This document shows positions 24,200 through 32,069 of a stretch of 32,678 nucleotides of DNA, one piece after another. Location of the stretch: NCBI GenBank assembly GCA_020848295.1, contig JADLAI010000219.1:1-32678 (forward strand), given 5' to 3'. The number at the start of each line of letters is the position of its first letter. The first letter of the stretch is position 1. Source of the stretch: Flavobacteriales bacterium (lineage in GTDB: Bacteria > Bacteroidota > Bacteroidia > Flavobacteriales_F > PHOS-HE28). Below the pieces are notes generated by a model that worked only from the letters and a program-made list of their open reading frames with translations, searched no databases and was not told the DNA's origin. Both the position numbers and the translations under genes were made by a program.

Positions 24200-24267
24200 C
24201 CATGCCCATACCATGGAGCGCCATCGACCGTTGGTGAAGGGAGGGTTCCGGGCAACCGGGTAGCGCT

Positions 24268-24275
24268 TATCTTGG
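24268..24275 (+). promoter_or_regulatory. probable -7 box of the PKD protein gene
   Basis: TATCTTGG differs at one position from TAnnTTTG and ends 13 bases before the ATG at 24289, the same spacing as for the PASTA gene at 7483. Confidence 0.42.
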
Positions 24276-24288
24276 TCTCATCGACGAG

Positions 24289-26412
24289 ATGTCCCGCATC
24301 CTCCATACCATCCTATTCATCGCGATAAGTGCGGTCTCCTGGGCCACACACGTGCTGGGAGGGGAGATGTATTACGATAAGCTGACCGGGAATCAGTACC
24401 GGATCACCTTGCGGCTGTTCCGGGATTGCGGGCCGAACAACGTGAACAACACCGGGTTCGATGCGCAAGCGGTACTGGCGGTGTACGATGGCAACGGATC
24501 ACTTCAGTTCACCACCTCGCCCTCCTTCACGGGGGAGAATGAAGTGGAGGTGGACCTGAACACGCCGTGCTTGCAGGCACCCCCCACGATCTGTGCGGCC
24601 TGGGCGGAATACATCGCCGTGGTGGATCTGCCGCCGAACAACACGGGCTACGTGATCAGCTATCAACGCTGCTGCCGCACACCGGCCACCACCAACCTGC
24701 CAACAAGCCTGCTGCAAGGGCTCACCTGCACCGTGCAGGTACCTCCTGCGATCGCCGGCAACAACAGCAGCCCACGCTTCAACGGATATCCGCCTGTGGC
24801 CATGTGTTTAGGTCAGGACATGGTCTTCGATCATTCGGCCACGGATCCGGATGGCGATGTGCTGGAGTACGACCTCTGCGCTCCTTATGCTGGTGCGACC
24901 GCCAATGACCCGGCACCGGTCGCCGCCCCGCCGCCTTACACACCCATCGTATGGGCGCCCGGGTACAACAGTGGGTACCCGATGGATGCCAACCCTGGCC
25001 TGTCCATCGACCCATTGACCGGTGAATTGACGGTACACCCGACACTGCTCGGCAGCTTCGCGGTGGGTGTGCGCGTTCGCGAGTTCCGCAACGGCCTCCT
25101 GTTGAGCGAGTCCATTCGCGATGTGCGCTTCGATGTGGTGGCCTGCGATGCCTTCCTCAGTTCGGTCATCGCGGACCAGGCAGCCGAGGAGCACTGCACC
25201 GGACTGTCCATGTCCTTCACCAACGAGAGCATCAACGGGCAAAGCTGGCATTGGGATTTCGGTGAGATGAGCACGGATGCGGATACCTCTGACCTGATGG
25301 ATCCGGAGTGGACCTATTCCGATACCGGCACCTTCACGGTATCCTTGGTCGTCAACCCGGGATGGCCCTGTGCGGATACCAGCACAGCGCAGTTCTCGAT
25401 ACACTACCCGCTTGACCCCACCTTCGAACGCCCACCGGTGGCCTGCGTGGATGCACCGCAGCTCTTCGTGGCAGAGGGGAGCTTCACACCATTGGTGGAT
25501 GTGACCTGGGTCTTTGGCACGGAGGGTGACCCGATCACCACCACGGGGATCAATGGGTCGGCTTCCTTCCCGCAGCCGGGCACCTTCCCGGTCACCTTGC
25601 AGGTGCAGGAGTTCGGTTGCGAGGCCAGCTTTCAGGATAGTGCCACGGCCTATCCGCGGATCGTGCTGGAGGCGTTGGTGGATTCCGCCGGTTGTGTGGA
25701 TACGCCGTTCGACTTCGCCGCCACGGCCACGGCCTGGACCCCGGTGACCTTCGCCTGGGACCTTGGCGATGGTGGTCACTCCTCACAGGCGGGGGCGACC
25801 CACATATACACCGAACCTGGGAGCTACGATGTGTCGGTGACCGCACAGACCATGGAAGGATGTGTGGATTCACGCACCATCTCGTTGCCGGATCATGTGA
25901 AGGTCTACCCCGAACCAGTCCCCGGATTCACCGTGGACCCGTTGGAGGCCTCGTTGCTCGATCCCGTGGTACGGATCGAGGATCATGCAGAAGGAGCGAC
26001 CATGTGGACCTATGAAGTGGGCGGCGAGCGGATCGCGGAGCCTTCCTTTACCTATGAGTTCGAGGATGCGGGACAATTCACGATCCGGCAAACGGTGAGG
26101 AGCGGGGCCGATTGTGAGGCCACCATCACACGAACGGTACATGTGTCCGACCATCTTTTTTATGCGCCCACGGCCTTCACGCCGGATGGGGATGGGGTGA
26201 ACGATATTTTCCTGCCCGTGGTGCGTGGAGCCCGGCTGTATGAACTGGTGATCGTGGACCGTTGGGGTACCGAGCGGTTCCGCACCACCGACCCGACCAA
26301 GGGTTGGACCGGTGAGGGTTCACCGCAGGGCACCTATGGGTACAAGGTGCGTCTTTCGGAATTCGGACCGATGGGTAAGGAGTACCTCGGTCACTTCACG
26401 CTTTTACGCTGA
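24289..26412 (+). CDS. PKD-repeat surface protein with T9SS type B (gliding-motility type) sorting domain
   Basis: This 707-residue protein has a signal peptide (about 1-20) followed by THVLGGEMYYDKLTGNQYRITLRLFRDC, a start shared by many large Bacteroidota surface proteins. After a cysteine-bearing beta domain come about four PKD-like repeats (roughly 300-615), with hallmark pieces WHWDFGEMS, YSDTGTFTVSL, FAWDLGDGGHSS and YTEPGSYDVSV. The C-terminus has FYAPTAFTPDGDGVNDIFLP and YELVIVDRWGTERF, the type B sorting domain. It should be exported by T9SS and attach at the cell surface, perhaps as an adhesin. Its stop overlaps the convergent GNAT gene by 17 bases. Confidence 0.88.
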   Translation: MSRILHTILFIAISAVSWATHVLGGEMYYDKLTGNQYRITLRLFRDCGPNNVNNTGFDAQAVLAVYDGNGSLQFTTSPSFTGENEVEVDLNTPCLQAPPTICAAWAEYIAVVDLPPNNTGYVISYQRCCRTPATTNLPTSLLQGLTCTVQVPPAIAGNNSSPRFNGYPPVAMCLGQDMVFDHSATDPDGDVLEYDLCAPYAGATANDPAPVAAPPPYTPIVWAPGYNSGYPMDANPGLSIDPLTGELTVHPTLLGSFAVGVRVREFRNGLLLSESIRDVRFDVVACDAFLSSVIADQAAEEHCTGLSMSFTNESINGQSWHWDFGEMSTDADTSDLMDPEWTYSDTGTFTVSLVVNPGWPCADTSTAQFSIHYPLDPTFERPPVACVDAPQLFVAEGSFTPLVDVTWVFGTEGDPITTTGINGSASFPQPGTFPVTLQVQEFGCEASFQDSATAYPRIVLEALVDSAGCVDTPFDFAATATAWTPVTFAWDLGDGGHSSQAGATHIYTEPGSYDVSVTAQTMEGCVDSRTISLPDHVKVYPEPVPGFTVDPLEASLLDPVVRIEDHAEGATMWTYEVGGERIAEPSFTYEFEDAGQFTIRQTVRSGADCEATITRTVHVSDHLFYAPTAFTPDGDGVNDIFLPVVRGARLYELVIVDRWGTERFRTTDPTKGWTGEGSPQGTYGYKVRLSEFGPMGKEYLGHFTLLR

Positions 26413-26863
26413 GGTCCCGCTCGTCCCGTACCATGTCCACGTGTGCGATGCCATCCATGGTATAGGCCGGTCCTGCACGGACGAACCCGTGACGTTCATA
26501 GAAGCCTTGCAGGTGTTGCTGTGCGGCAAGGGCAGCACGCGCACTGCCGCTGAGCGCGTGGATCCGGTCAAGCACTTCCTGCATGAGGCGGTGTCCCAGT
26601 CCGTGCCCGCGATGATCCGGATGCACCACCACCCGGCCGATGTGCGGAAGGCCATCCGGGCCGGTCGGTAGGATACGTGCGTAGGCGATCACCTCCGCTG
26701 TTTCGTCATGGCCCAATACATGCAAGGCGGTGAGGTCCGCATCATCCACCTCGGGATAGGGGCATGTCTGCTCCACGACGAAAACGTCAACGCGCAGTTT
26801 GTACATGGCATGGATCGCCACCGGAGAAAGTTCCTGGAAGGGATGGATGGTCCAATGGATCAT
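26396..26863 (-). CDS. ElaA-like GNAT N-acetyltransferase
   Basis: The 155-residue protein fits the ElaA group of GNAT enzymes in length and order: a start with IHAMYKLRVDVFVVEQTCPYPEVDD (residues about 17-41), then AYARILPTG, and acetyl-CoA-binding motif A RVVVHPDHRGHGLGHRLM with RGHGLG at 85-90. It ends with FYERHGFVRAGPAYTMDGIAHVDM. The substrate of ElaA is not settled. The ATG shares one base with the helicase stop (TGATG), so it is the second gene of that operon; co-function with the helicase is not implied. Confidence 0.9.
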   Translation of the reverse strand: MIHWTIHPFQELSPVAIHAMYKLRVDVFVVEQTCPYPEVDDADLTALHVLGHDETAEVIAYARILPTGPDGLPHIGRVVVHPDHRGHGLGHRLMQEVLDRIHALSGSARAALAAQQHLQGFYERHGFVRAGPAYTMDGIAHVDMVRDERDLSVKA

Positions 26864-29800
26864 CAGGCGATCACGTGTTCGGTCGTGCCGGTGGTGAGGT
26901 ACCAGATCGTGCCTTCCACCTTGGAATATCCCATGGTGCGCAGCGTGTCCATGTAGCCGCTGAGCTGGGTGCGGTGCGCGGGTGCCGGTTTGCCCGTTTT
27001 GATCTCAAGCACATGCATGCCCTGCTCATCCTCCACCACACGGTCGGGGCGCAGGCTACTGCCATCGGCGGTGATGATGGCCGCTTCGGCGCGCGCACCG
27101 CCCACGCCGGAGAACCAGCGGCTCAACGGAGGGGAGGAGAGCGCCGTGGTGAGCCGTTCGATGAGTTCGGTCGCTTGTGTCGGTTCAAGATCGCCGCGCA
27201 CCACCGCCAGTTGCACCGCTTGCGTCACGTCCTCCGCCCGATCAACCCTTGCGAGCAACGCGTGTACGGCTGTTCCATATTCGCGCTCCTCGGCCCCGGT
27301 GTTGGCATGCTCCACACCCAGGCGGATCCGCCAGGACCCATTCGGTTGTGGAGAAGCTGCATTGTGCAACGTCAAAGGCTGCTCTGCCTCCGCATGCGGT
27401 CGTTCCGGGGCGGGTGGTACCTCCGCATCGAACAGGTGTCCGTTGCCCTCGACGAAGGTGAGCAGGGCCCTGGTCACCGGATCCTTGCCGGGTGGGATGA
27501 AGATGAACAGCCGTTGCTCGGCACGGGTGAAAGCGACATACAGCAGGTTCAGCGCATCCAGGTCGCGAAGACCTTGTTCCTCGATGAGTTCGGGCAGATC
27601 GATCCCGCGCAGCGCCTTGCTCTCTTTCACGAGTGCTTGTTCCAGGCCCGGCACCGCATCACCTGGATCCATCCAGAACAGTTCGCCATGCGCTCGGCTG
27701 GAGACCATACGAGCGTCGGGGATGATGACCACTGGGAATTGCAGGCCCTTCGATTTGTGGATCGTCATCACCTGGACGGCATCGGCCACTCCCCCGCCGG
27801 AACTGCGATCCCCACCGCTGCGGTCCCAATGTTCAAGGAAGCCGGCGATGTCCTGTGTATGCTCGGTGCTCCATGCGTGGGCCTCATCGAGCAGGGTGAG
27901 CAACGCGGCATCCGCGATCGGGTCGATGCCGAAGCAGTGCGCAAGCGCCTCGATCAAGGCGGTCAATGTGGTGCGCAGGGTCGGGGCCCCATGGGCGCGG
28001 AGGTACTGGCGCAGGCTGTCCCGTGCATCAGGTCTACCGTCCGGTCGCGGGTGGATCTGCCAGGGGACGGGCTCAGACCCTTGCGATGCACCGTTGACCA
28101 CGGCCTGCCATTGCAAGGCACGTGCGGCGGAAATGGCGTCATCCTGATGGATGAAACGGAGGCATTCGATCAGGAGTTGAACGGCCGGATCACTGGCGAG
28201 TTGGAGGCCATCCGGTGAGACCACGGCGAACCCGTTCGCCTGGAAGTGTTCCGCCACTGCCCGCCCCACCCGCTTCGAACGCACCAGCACCGCCACCTCG
28301 CCGGGCCGGTGGCCAGCGGCGATCGCGAGGCGTAGACTTTCCAACGCATGCGCCAGCATTTCATCGCGCATTGCCGCACCTTCCTTTTCCTGCCCCACCC
28401 GTACGCGGATCGTGCCCGCCTCCGGCCGCCAGGTCTGCTGGGCCGATCCGTCATAGACCCGACGGATGTTCTCGGGAAGTACACCAGCAAGGGCATCGAA
28501 CAGGGTATTGTTGAACGTGATGATCCCCTTTGCGGAGCGTCGGTTCAGCGCGAGCGGTTCGGCTGGCGACCAGGTACGCTCGAAGGTGGCCTGCACCATG
28601 GACAGAACGGCATCGGCCTCCTCCTTCGCGAACAGCTTCGGCAGTTCCACGAAAAGCCTCACCTCGCCGTTACGCCAGCGGTAGATCGCCTGTTTCGCGT
28701 CGCCGACGAGCAGGACCGTACCGCCGGTGGAAAGGGCATTATCGAGCAATGGTAGCAACGCGTTCCATTGCAGTACCGAGGTGTCCTGGAATTCGTCGAT
28801 CAGGAAATGGCGGAAGTGTTCGCCGAGGCGTTCATAGATGAATGGGACCGGCTCGTCCTTCACCACTTCGGCCACGCGGCGTGTGAGGTCGCTGAAGAAG
28901 GCCACACCATCGGCCTGCTTCAGCTCTTCCAGGGCCAGGTCGATGCTGTGCAGGGCGAAGGAGGGAAGCAGCTCGCGCATCACGGCTCGTTGCACCACAT
29001 GATCGGCATAGCCGCTTGCGCGCAGCGCCTCGGCCTCATCGAAGAGTTCGGCGACGCGTACATGGATACCTTGAAGCGCGGCGACGTGCTCCGCCGTGGC
29101 CTTCCCCGCCTGTAGCTTGCCCGACTGGATCGGCTTGGTCGTATTCGGCCCCGGAGCATTCCATTCATCCTTGAACCGGGCCAGACCCAGGAAGTAGTTG
29201 AGCACAGTGCCGCTGTACGCGATCTCGTCCTTGGGTACGTTCGTTCGTGCGAAGAGATCCACCGCTTCCTTGCCAATGCGCCGTACCTCCTGCCGGAACC
29301 GTGCGGTCGATCGGCTCAACCGATCCCCGAGTTCGGTCACCTCCTCCAGGGAACGGTCGCGAAGGGTGCGCAGTGGCCCGATCGATCGTTCGTTGAGCAG
29401 TTCCTTGCTCAGGTCGAGCAAGGGCCGTGTGGGCTCCCAAGGGCGCTCCTCCTTCAGCAATTCCATACAGGTAAGCGTGAGCATCCGGGTCGTGGGCCCA
29501 TCATGGCCTGCCCGGTCGATCAACGCGGATACCGCTTCGGTGCGGTAGAACTCCTGCTCGGTGGTCATGCGCAGGTCGTGATCGAGCCGGAGGTCGCGGG
29601 CGAAGGGCTTCACCACACGGCGGGTGAAGGCATCGATGGTGCTGATCGAGACCGCGCTCCAATGATGCAGCATGTGGCGAAGGACCACCTCGGCCCGGCG
29701 CGCCAGTTCAGCAGCGTCGATACCGGCCTGTTGTTGCAGGTGGTCGGCCACATCGCCCAAGGGGCCATCGAAAGGCCCCCCCTGTGCGAGGCCCTCCAGG

Positions 29801-29970
29801 TAATGCACCACCCTTTCCTTCATCTCGGCCGCCGCTTTGTTCGTGAAGGTGAGCGCGAGCACATGACGGTAGGCGCCATGGTCGGTGGTGCCAAGGCAGT
29901 GGCCCAGGTAATGCTTCACCAGGGCATGGGTCTTGCCCGCACCGGCGGAACTGCGAAGGACCTTGAACAT
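26863..29970 (-). CDS. AddA/RecB-like UvrD-family helicase-nuclease
   Basis: This 1035-residue SF1 enzyme opens with Walker A SSAGAGKT (residues 7-14), then LALTFTNKAAAEMKERV (motif Ia region), FLIDEFQDTSVLQWNALLPLL (Walker B, motif II), LLVGDAKQAIYRWRNGE (motif III), VMTIHKSKGLQFPVVIIPD (motif V) and LLYVAFTRAEQRLFI (motif VI). A C-terminal PD-(D/E)XK nuclease has LRPDRVV (D976) and LEIKTGK (E989, K991). That makes it a RecB/AddA-like double-strand-break resection enzyme; the likely partner is the AddB-like protein at 21187-23919. A TTG-initiated extension to 29982 is possible but ATG 29970 (MFKVLRSS) fits better. Confidence 0.9.
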   Translation of the reverse strand: MFKVLRSSAGAGKTHALVKHYLGHCLGTTDHGAYRHVLALTFTNKAAAEMKERVVHYLEGLAQGGPFDGPLGDVADHLQQQAGIDAAELARRAEVVLRHMLHHWSAVSISTIDAFTRRVVKPFARDLRLDHDLRMTTEQEFYRTEAVSALIDRAGHDGPTTRMLTLTCMELLKEERPWEPTRPLLDLSKELLNERSIGPLRTLRDRSLEEVTELGDRLSRSTARFRQEVRRIGKEAVDLFARTNVPKDEIAYSGTVLNYFLGLARFKDEWNAPGPNTTKPIQSGKLQAGKATAEHVAALQGIHVRVAELFDEAEALRASGYADHVVQRAVMRELLPSFALHSIDLALEELKQADGVAFFSDLTRRVAEVVKDEPVPFIYERLGEHFRHFLIDEFQDTSVLQWNALLPLLDNALSTGGTVLLVGDAKQAIYRWRNGEVRLFVELPKLFAKEEADAVLSMVQATFERTWSPAEPLALNRRSAKGIITFNNTLFDALAGVLPENIRRVYDGSAQQTWRPEAGTIRVRVGQEKEGAAMRDEMLAHALESLRLAIAAGHRPGEVAVLVRSKRVGRAVAEHFQANGFAVVSPDGLQLASDPAVQLLIECLRFIHQDDAISAARALQWQAVVNGASQGSEPVPWQIHPRPDGRPDARDSLRQYLRAHGAPTLRTTLTALIEALAHCFGIDPIADAALLTLLDEAHAWSTEHTQDIAGFLEHWDRSGGDRSSGGGVADAVQVMTIHKSKGLQFPVVIIPDARMVSSRAHGELFWMDPGDAVPGLEQALVKESKALRGIDLPELIEEQGLRDLDALNLLYVAFTRAEQRLFIFIPPGKDPVTRALLTFVEGNGHLFDAEVPPAPERPHAEAEQPLTLHNAASPQPNGSWRIRLGVEHANTGAEEREYGTAVHALLARVDRAEDVTQAVQLAVVRGDLEPTQATELIERLTTALSSPPLSRWFSGVGGARAEAAIITADGSSLRPDRVVEDEQGMHVLEIKTGKPAPAHRTQLSGYMDTLRTMGYSKVEGTIWYLTTGTTEHVIA

Positions 29971-29978
29971 GGAAGGCG

Positions 29979-29986
29979 ACAAGTTA
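29979..29986 (-). promoter_or_regulatory. probable -7 box of the helicase-GNAT operon
   Basis: TAACTTGT on the reverse strand is close to TAnnTTTG and ends eight bases before the ATG at 29970, which would leave a very short leader. Confidence 0.4.
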
Positions 29987-30190
29987 GCGTTGTGGGTCCC
30001 TCACCACGCCCAGGAATTCCATCATGTTCGGGCTTGGCAAGGAGCGGCACAGGAAGAGGCCACCTCCGGTTGGTCGGAGTGCAACGCGGTTCCACGGATG
30101 CTGGAGGCAGGAGCGGTTCGATCAACGAGGGCAGGTTCGGCGTGTAGGGAACGGTGAAAGCGAAGTGGGTTAAGGCAGTCATCACATTCC

Positions 30191-30202
30191 TGACTTTAGT
30201 CA
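30191..30202. repeat. inverted repeat TGACT-TT-AGTCA upstream of the MbnP promoter
   Basis: Perfect five-base arms flank TT, 47 bases upstream of the -7 box at 30250. It has the shape of a small operator half-site pair, but chance occurrence is possible. Confidence 0.3.
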
Positions 30203-30215
30203 ATTGAAATTCCCG

Positions 30216-30234
30216 GATCCGGCGCTTTCGGATC
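30216..30234. repeat. inverted repeat GATCCG-N7-CGGATC over the -33 region of the MbnP promoter
   Basis: Perfect six-base arms with a seven-base spacer end 15 bases before the -7 box at 30250, so the spacer (with TTT at 30226-30228) covers where the -33 element should lie. A repressor bound here would block RNA polymerase. GATC-rich words are frequent in this genome, so this is tentative. Confidence 0.35.
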
Positions 30235-30249
30235 GGCTCGGAATTGATG

Positions 30250-30257
30250 TAGCTTTG
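30250..30257 (+). promoter_or_regulatory. -7 box of the MbnP-peroxidase operon
   Basis: TAGCTTTG is an exact match to TAnnTTTG and ends 25 bases before the ATG at 30283. A TTTCG at 30226-30230 could stand for the -33 TTTG. Confidence 0.6.
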
Positions 30258-30282
30258 TTTGATATACACAACTCACCAACCC

Positions 30283-31059
30283 ATGCACCTTCACTCTCCT
30301 GCCGGTCGTTTTCTTGCGGGTCTCTTGCTGTCATCAACCTTGGTCTCCTGTTACCGTGGGCCAGGTGTATCTCCTGAGGCGGTGCGTACGGGTACGATCC
30401 GGGTGGTCATTCGGCCGACATGGGAGGGGCAGCCGTTCCAGATGAACCAGGAGTACCACAATGTGAGCGATTACCGGGTGAAGGTGGAAGGGCTTCGATT
30501 CTACCTGGGCGACGTGCGGTTCGAGGACGATGGGTACTTCACCTCGGTGAAGGATGTGGAGTTCTTCGATCTGCAGCACAACGGGGATACGGTGCTTTGG
30601 ACCAACGTGCCGAAGGGCAATTGGACCAGCCTGCGCATGGGCCTTGGGGTGCCTCAGGCGCTCAATGCGGCGGATCCGATCGTGTATCCCGCTGGCCACC
30701 CCCTCAACCTGGCACTTGGTACCTATTGGACCTGGGCCACGGGCTATCGGTTCGTGATGTTCGATGGCCGGTATGAAGTGGATGGATCGGGTACCGGTCC
30801 ACTGATGCAGCCCTTCTCCATGCACACGGGAATGGATCTCTGCTATCGTGAGTTCGATGTGCCCTTGGCCACGCCCTTGGTCGTTACCGGCGATCGGGTC
30901 TCCACGGTGGTGCTCGATCTCGCAGTGGACCGTTTCTTCCACCATGGCGGCGAGGTCCTTGACCTGGCCACAGAGAGCCAGTCCCACGGCGGGGATCCCA
31001 CCCATGCGGTGGCCTTGGAGTTGACGGATAACATCGTCAACGCCTTCGGGGTCGAGTGA
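30283..31059 (+). CDS. MbnP-like copper-binding-type lipoprotein
   Basis: This 258-residue protein has a lipoprotein signal ending LVSC (C23). The body matches the MbnP family: VVIRPTWEGQPF, YRVKVEGLRFYLGDVRF, NWTSLRMGLGVPQALN, then GTYWTWATGYRFVMFDGRY with W149 and W151, MHTGMDLCYREF with H181, DRFFHHGGEVLD and the tail LTDNIVNAFGVE. In studied MbnP proteins a partner di-heme enzyme, MbnH, oxidises a tryptophan to kynurenine and this creates a copper(I) site. Here two such di-heme genes follow directly, the first overlapping by four bases. ATG 30283 is chosen over a TTG at 30259 because it gives a clean lipoprotein signal. Copper binding in this protein is inferred. Confidence 0.85.
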   Translation: MHLHSPAGRFLAGLLLSSTLVSCYRGPGVSPEAVRTGTIRVVIRPTWEGQPFQMNQEYHNVSDYRVKVEGLRFYLGDVRFEDDGYFTSVKDVEFFDLQHNGDTVLWTNVPKGNWTSLRMGLGVPQALNAADPIVYPAGHPLNLALGTYWTWATGYRFVMFDGRYEVDGSGTGPLMQPFSMHTGMDLCYREFDVPLATPLVVTGDRVSTVVLDLAVDRFFHHGGEVLDLATESQSHGGDPTHAVALELTDNIVNAFGVE

Positions 31060-32069
31060 GGGGAGGGGCGCTCATCGTCGTGGTGGGGGTCTGCCTTTTC
31101 GCCTGTCGGAAGGATCCGACGACCATGAGCAGCGACACGGATGGCCCCTTTCATCTCGAATTACCACCGGGGGCGCCGATGCCGCCCATCCCTGCGGCCG
31201 AACCGTTGACACGTGCTTCGGTGAGCTTGGGTAAGGCGCTGTTCTTCGATACGCGCCTTTCCAGGGATGGAACGGTGTCCTGCGGAAGTTGTCATCTTCC
31301 CGCCCATGCGTTCAGTGACACCGTGGCGTTGAGCACGGGCGTGGACGGTAACAGTGGGATGCGCAATGCGCCCACGCTGGGCAACGTGGCCTATCATCCC
31401 TACTTGTTCAGGGATGGCGGTGTACCCAACCTGGAGATGCAAGTACTCGCGCCGGTGCTTGATCCCATGGAGATGGACCATACCATGCATGAAGCCGCAC
31501 AGCGCCTGGCGCAGGATGGCAGCTATCAGCACCTGAGCCAACTGGCCTATGGGCGCGACCTGGACCCGTATGTGATCACGCGCGCCATCGCGGCGTACGA
31601 ACGGACCTTGATCAGCGGGTGGTCGCGTTTCGATCGTTTCTATTACCAGGGGGATATCGGAGCGATGACCGCAAGCGAACGGCATGGCTGGGACCTGTTT
31701 CGGAGCGACACCCTGAACTGCATGGCTTGCCACAATGGCTTCGACCTGAGCGACCATAGCTTCCAGAACATCGGTCAGTATCTGGAGTACACGGATATCG
31801 GTCGCGAGCGGATCACGTTGGACCCGGCGGATGCGGGAAAATTCAAGGTGCCCACCCTCCGCAACATCGCGCTCACCGCACCGTATATGCATGACGGGGC
31901 CATGGCCACCCTGGGCGAAGTGATCGACCATTTCGCGTCGGGAGGGCTGCCCCATGCGAACAGGAGTCCATTGTTGCCGAACTTTGTCCTGAATGAGCAG
32001 GAGAAGGAGGACCTGATCGCCTTTCTGTACGCACTCACCGACGAACACTCCATCGACCAGGTACCATGA
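31056..32069 (+). CDS. di-heme cytochrome c peroxidase / MauG-MbnH-like lipoprotein
   Basis: The 337-residue protein starts at a GTG overlapping the MbnP stop (GTGA). A lipobox LFAC gives C17 as the lipid-bearing residue. Two heme c sites are present: CGSCH (76-80) and CMACH (222-226). Other family marks are LGKALFFDTRLSRDGTVSC, TGVDGNSGMRNAPTLGN, LDPMEM with the Glu of the peroxidatic heme side, and KVPTLRNIALTAPYMHDGAMATL. It belongs to the bacterial CcpA/MauG superfamily: either a hydrogen peroxide reductase or, given the gene order, an MbnH-type enzyme that modifies the MbnP partner. Sequence alone does not separate these. It overlaps the next gene by four bases. Confidence 0.88.
   Translation: MRGGALIVVVGVCLFACRKDPTTMSSDTDGPFHLELPPGAPMPPIPAAEPLTRASVSLGKALFFDTRLSRDGTVSCGSCHLPAHAFSDTVALSTGVDGNSGMRNAPTLGNVAYHPYLFRDGGVPNLEMQVLAPVLDPMEMDHTMHEAAQRLAQDGSYQHLSQLAYGRDLDPYVITRAIAAYERTLISGWSRFDRFYYQGDIGAMTASERHGWDLFRSDTLNCMACHNGFDLSDHSFQNIGQYLEYTDIGRERITLDPADAGKFKVPTLRNIALTAPYMHDGAMATLGEVIDHFASGGLPHANRSPLLPNFVLNEQEKEDLIAFLYALTDEHSIDQVP

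Larger units (their letters stand above)
29971..30282. other. 312-base gap between divergent helicase and MbnP genes
   Basis: This gap holds the helicase -7 box (29979-29986), the MbnP promoter (30250-30257) and two inverted repeats (30191-30202, 30216-30234). Its helicase-proximal half has a 45-codon reverse-strand frame with no start (30121 to 29984) whose end, MMEFLGVVRDPQR, reads like coding sequence; it may be a gene remnant. The MbnP-proximal third is clearly more AT-rich. No RNA gene was seen. Confidence 0.5.

Noticed and set aside
26764-28218. Forward frame of 484 codons over the helicase and GNAT genes
   Set aside because: It is antisense to well-conserved helicase motifs and has shadow-like composition.
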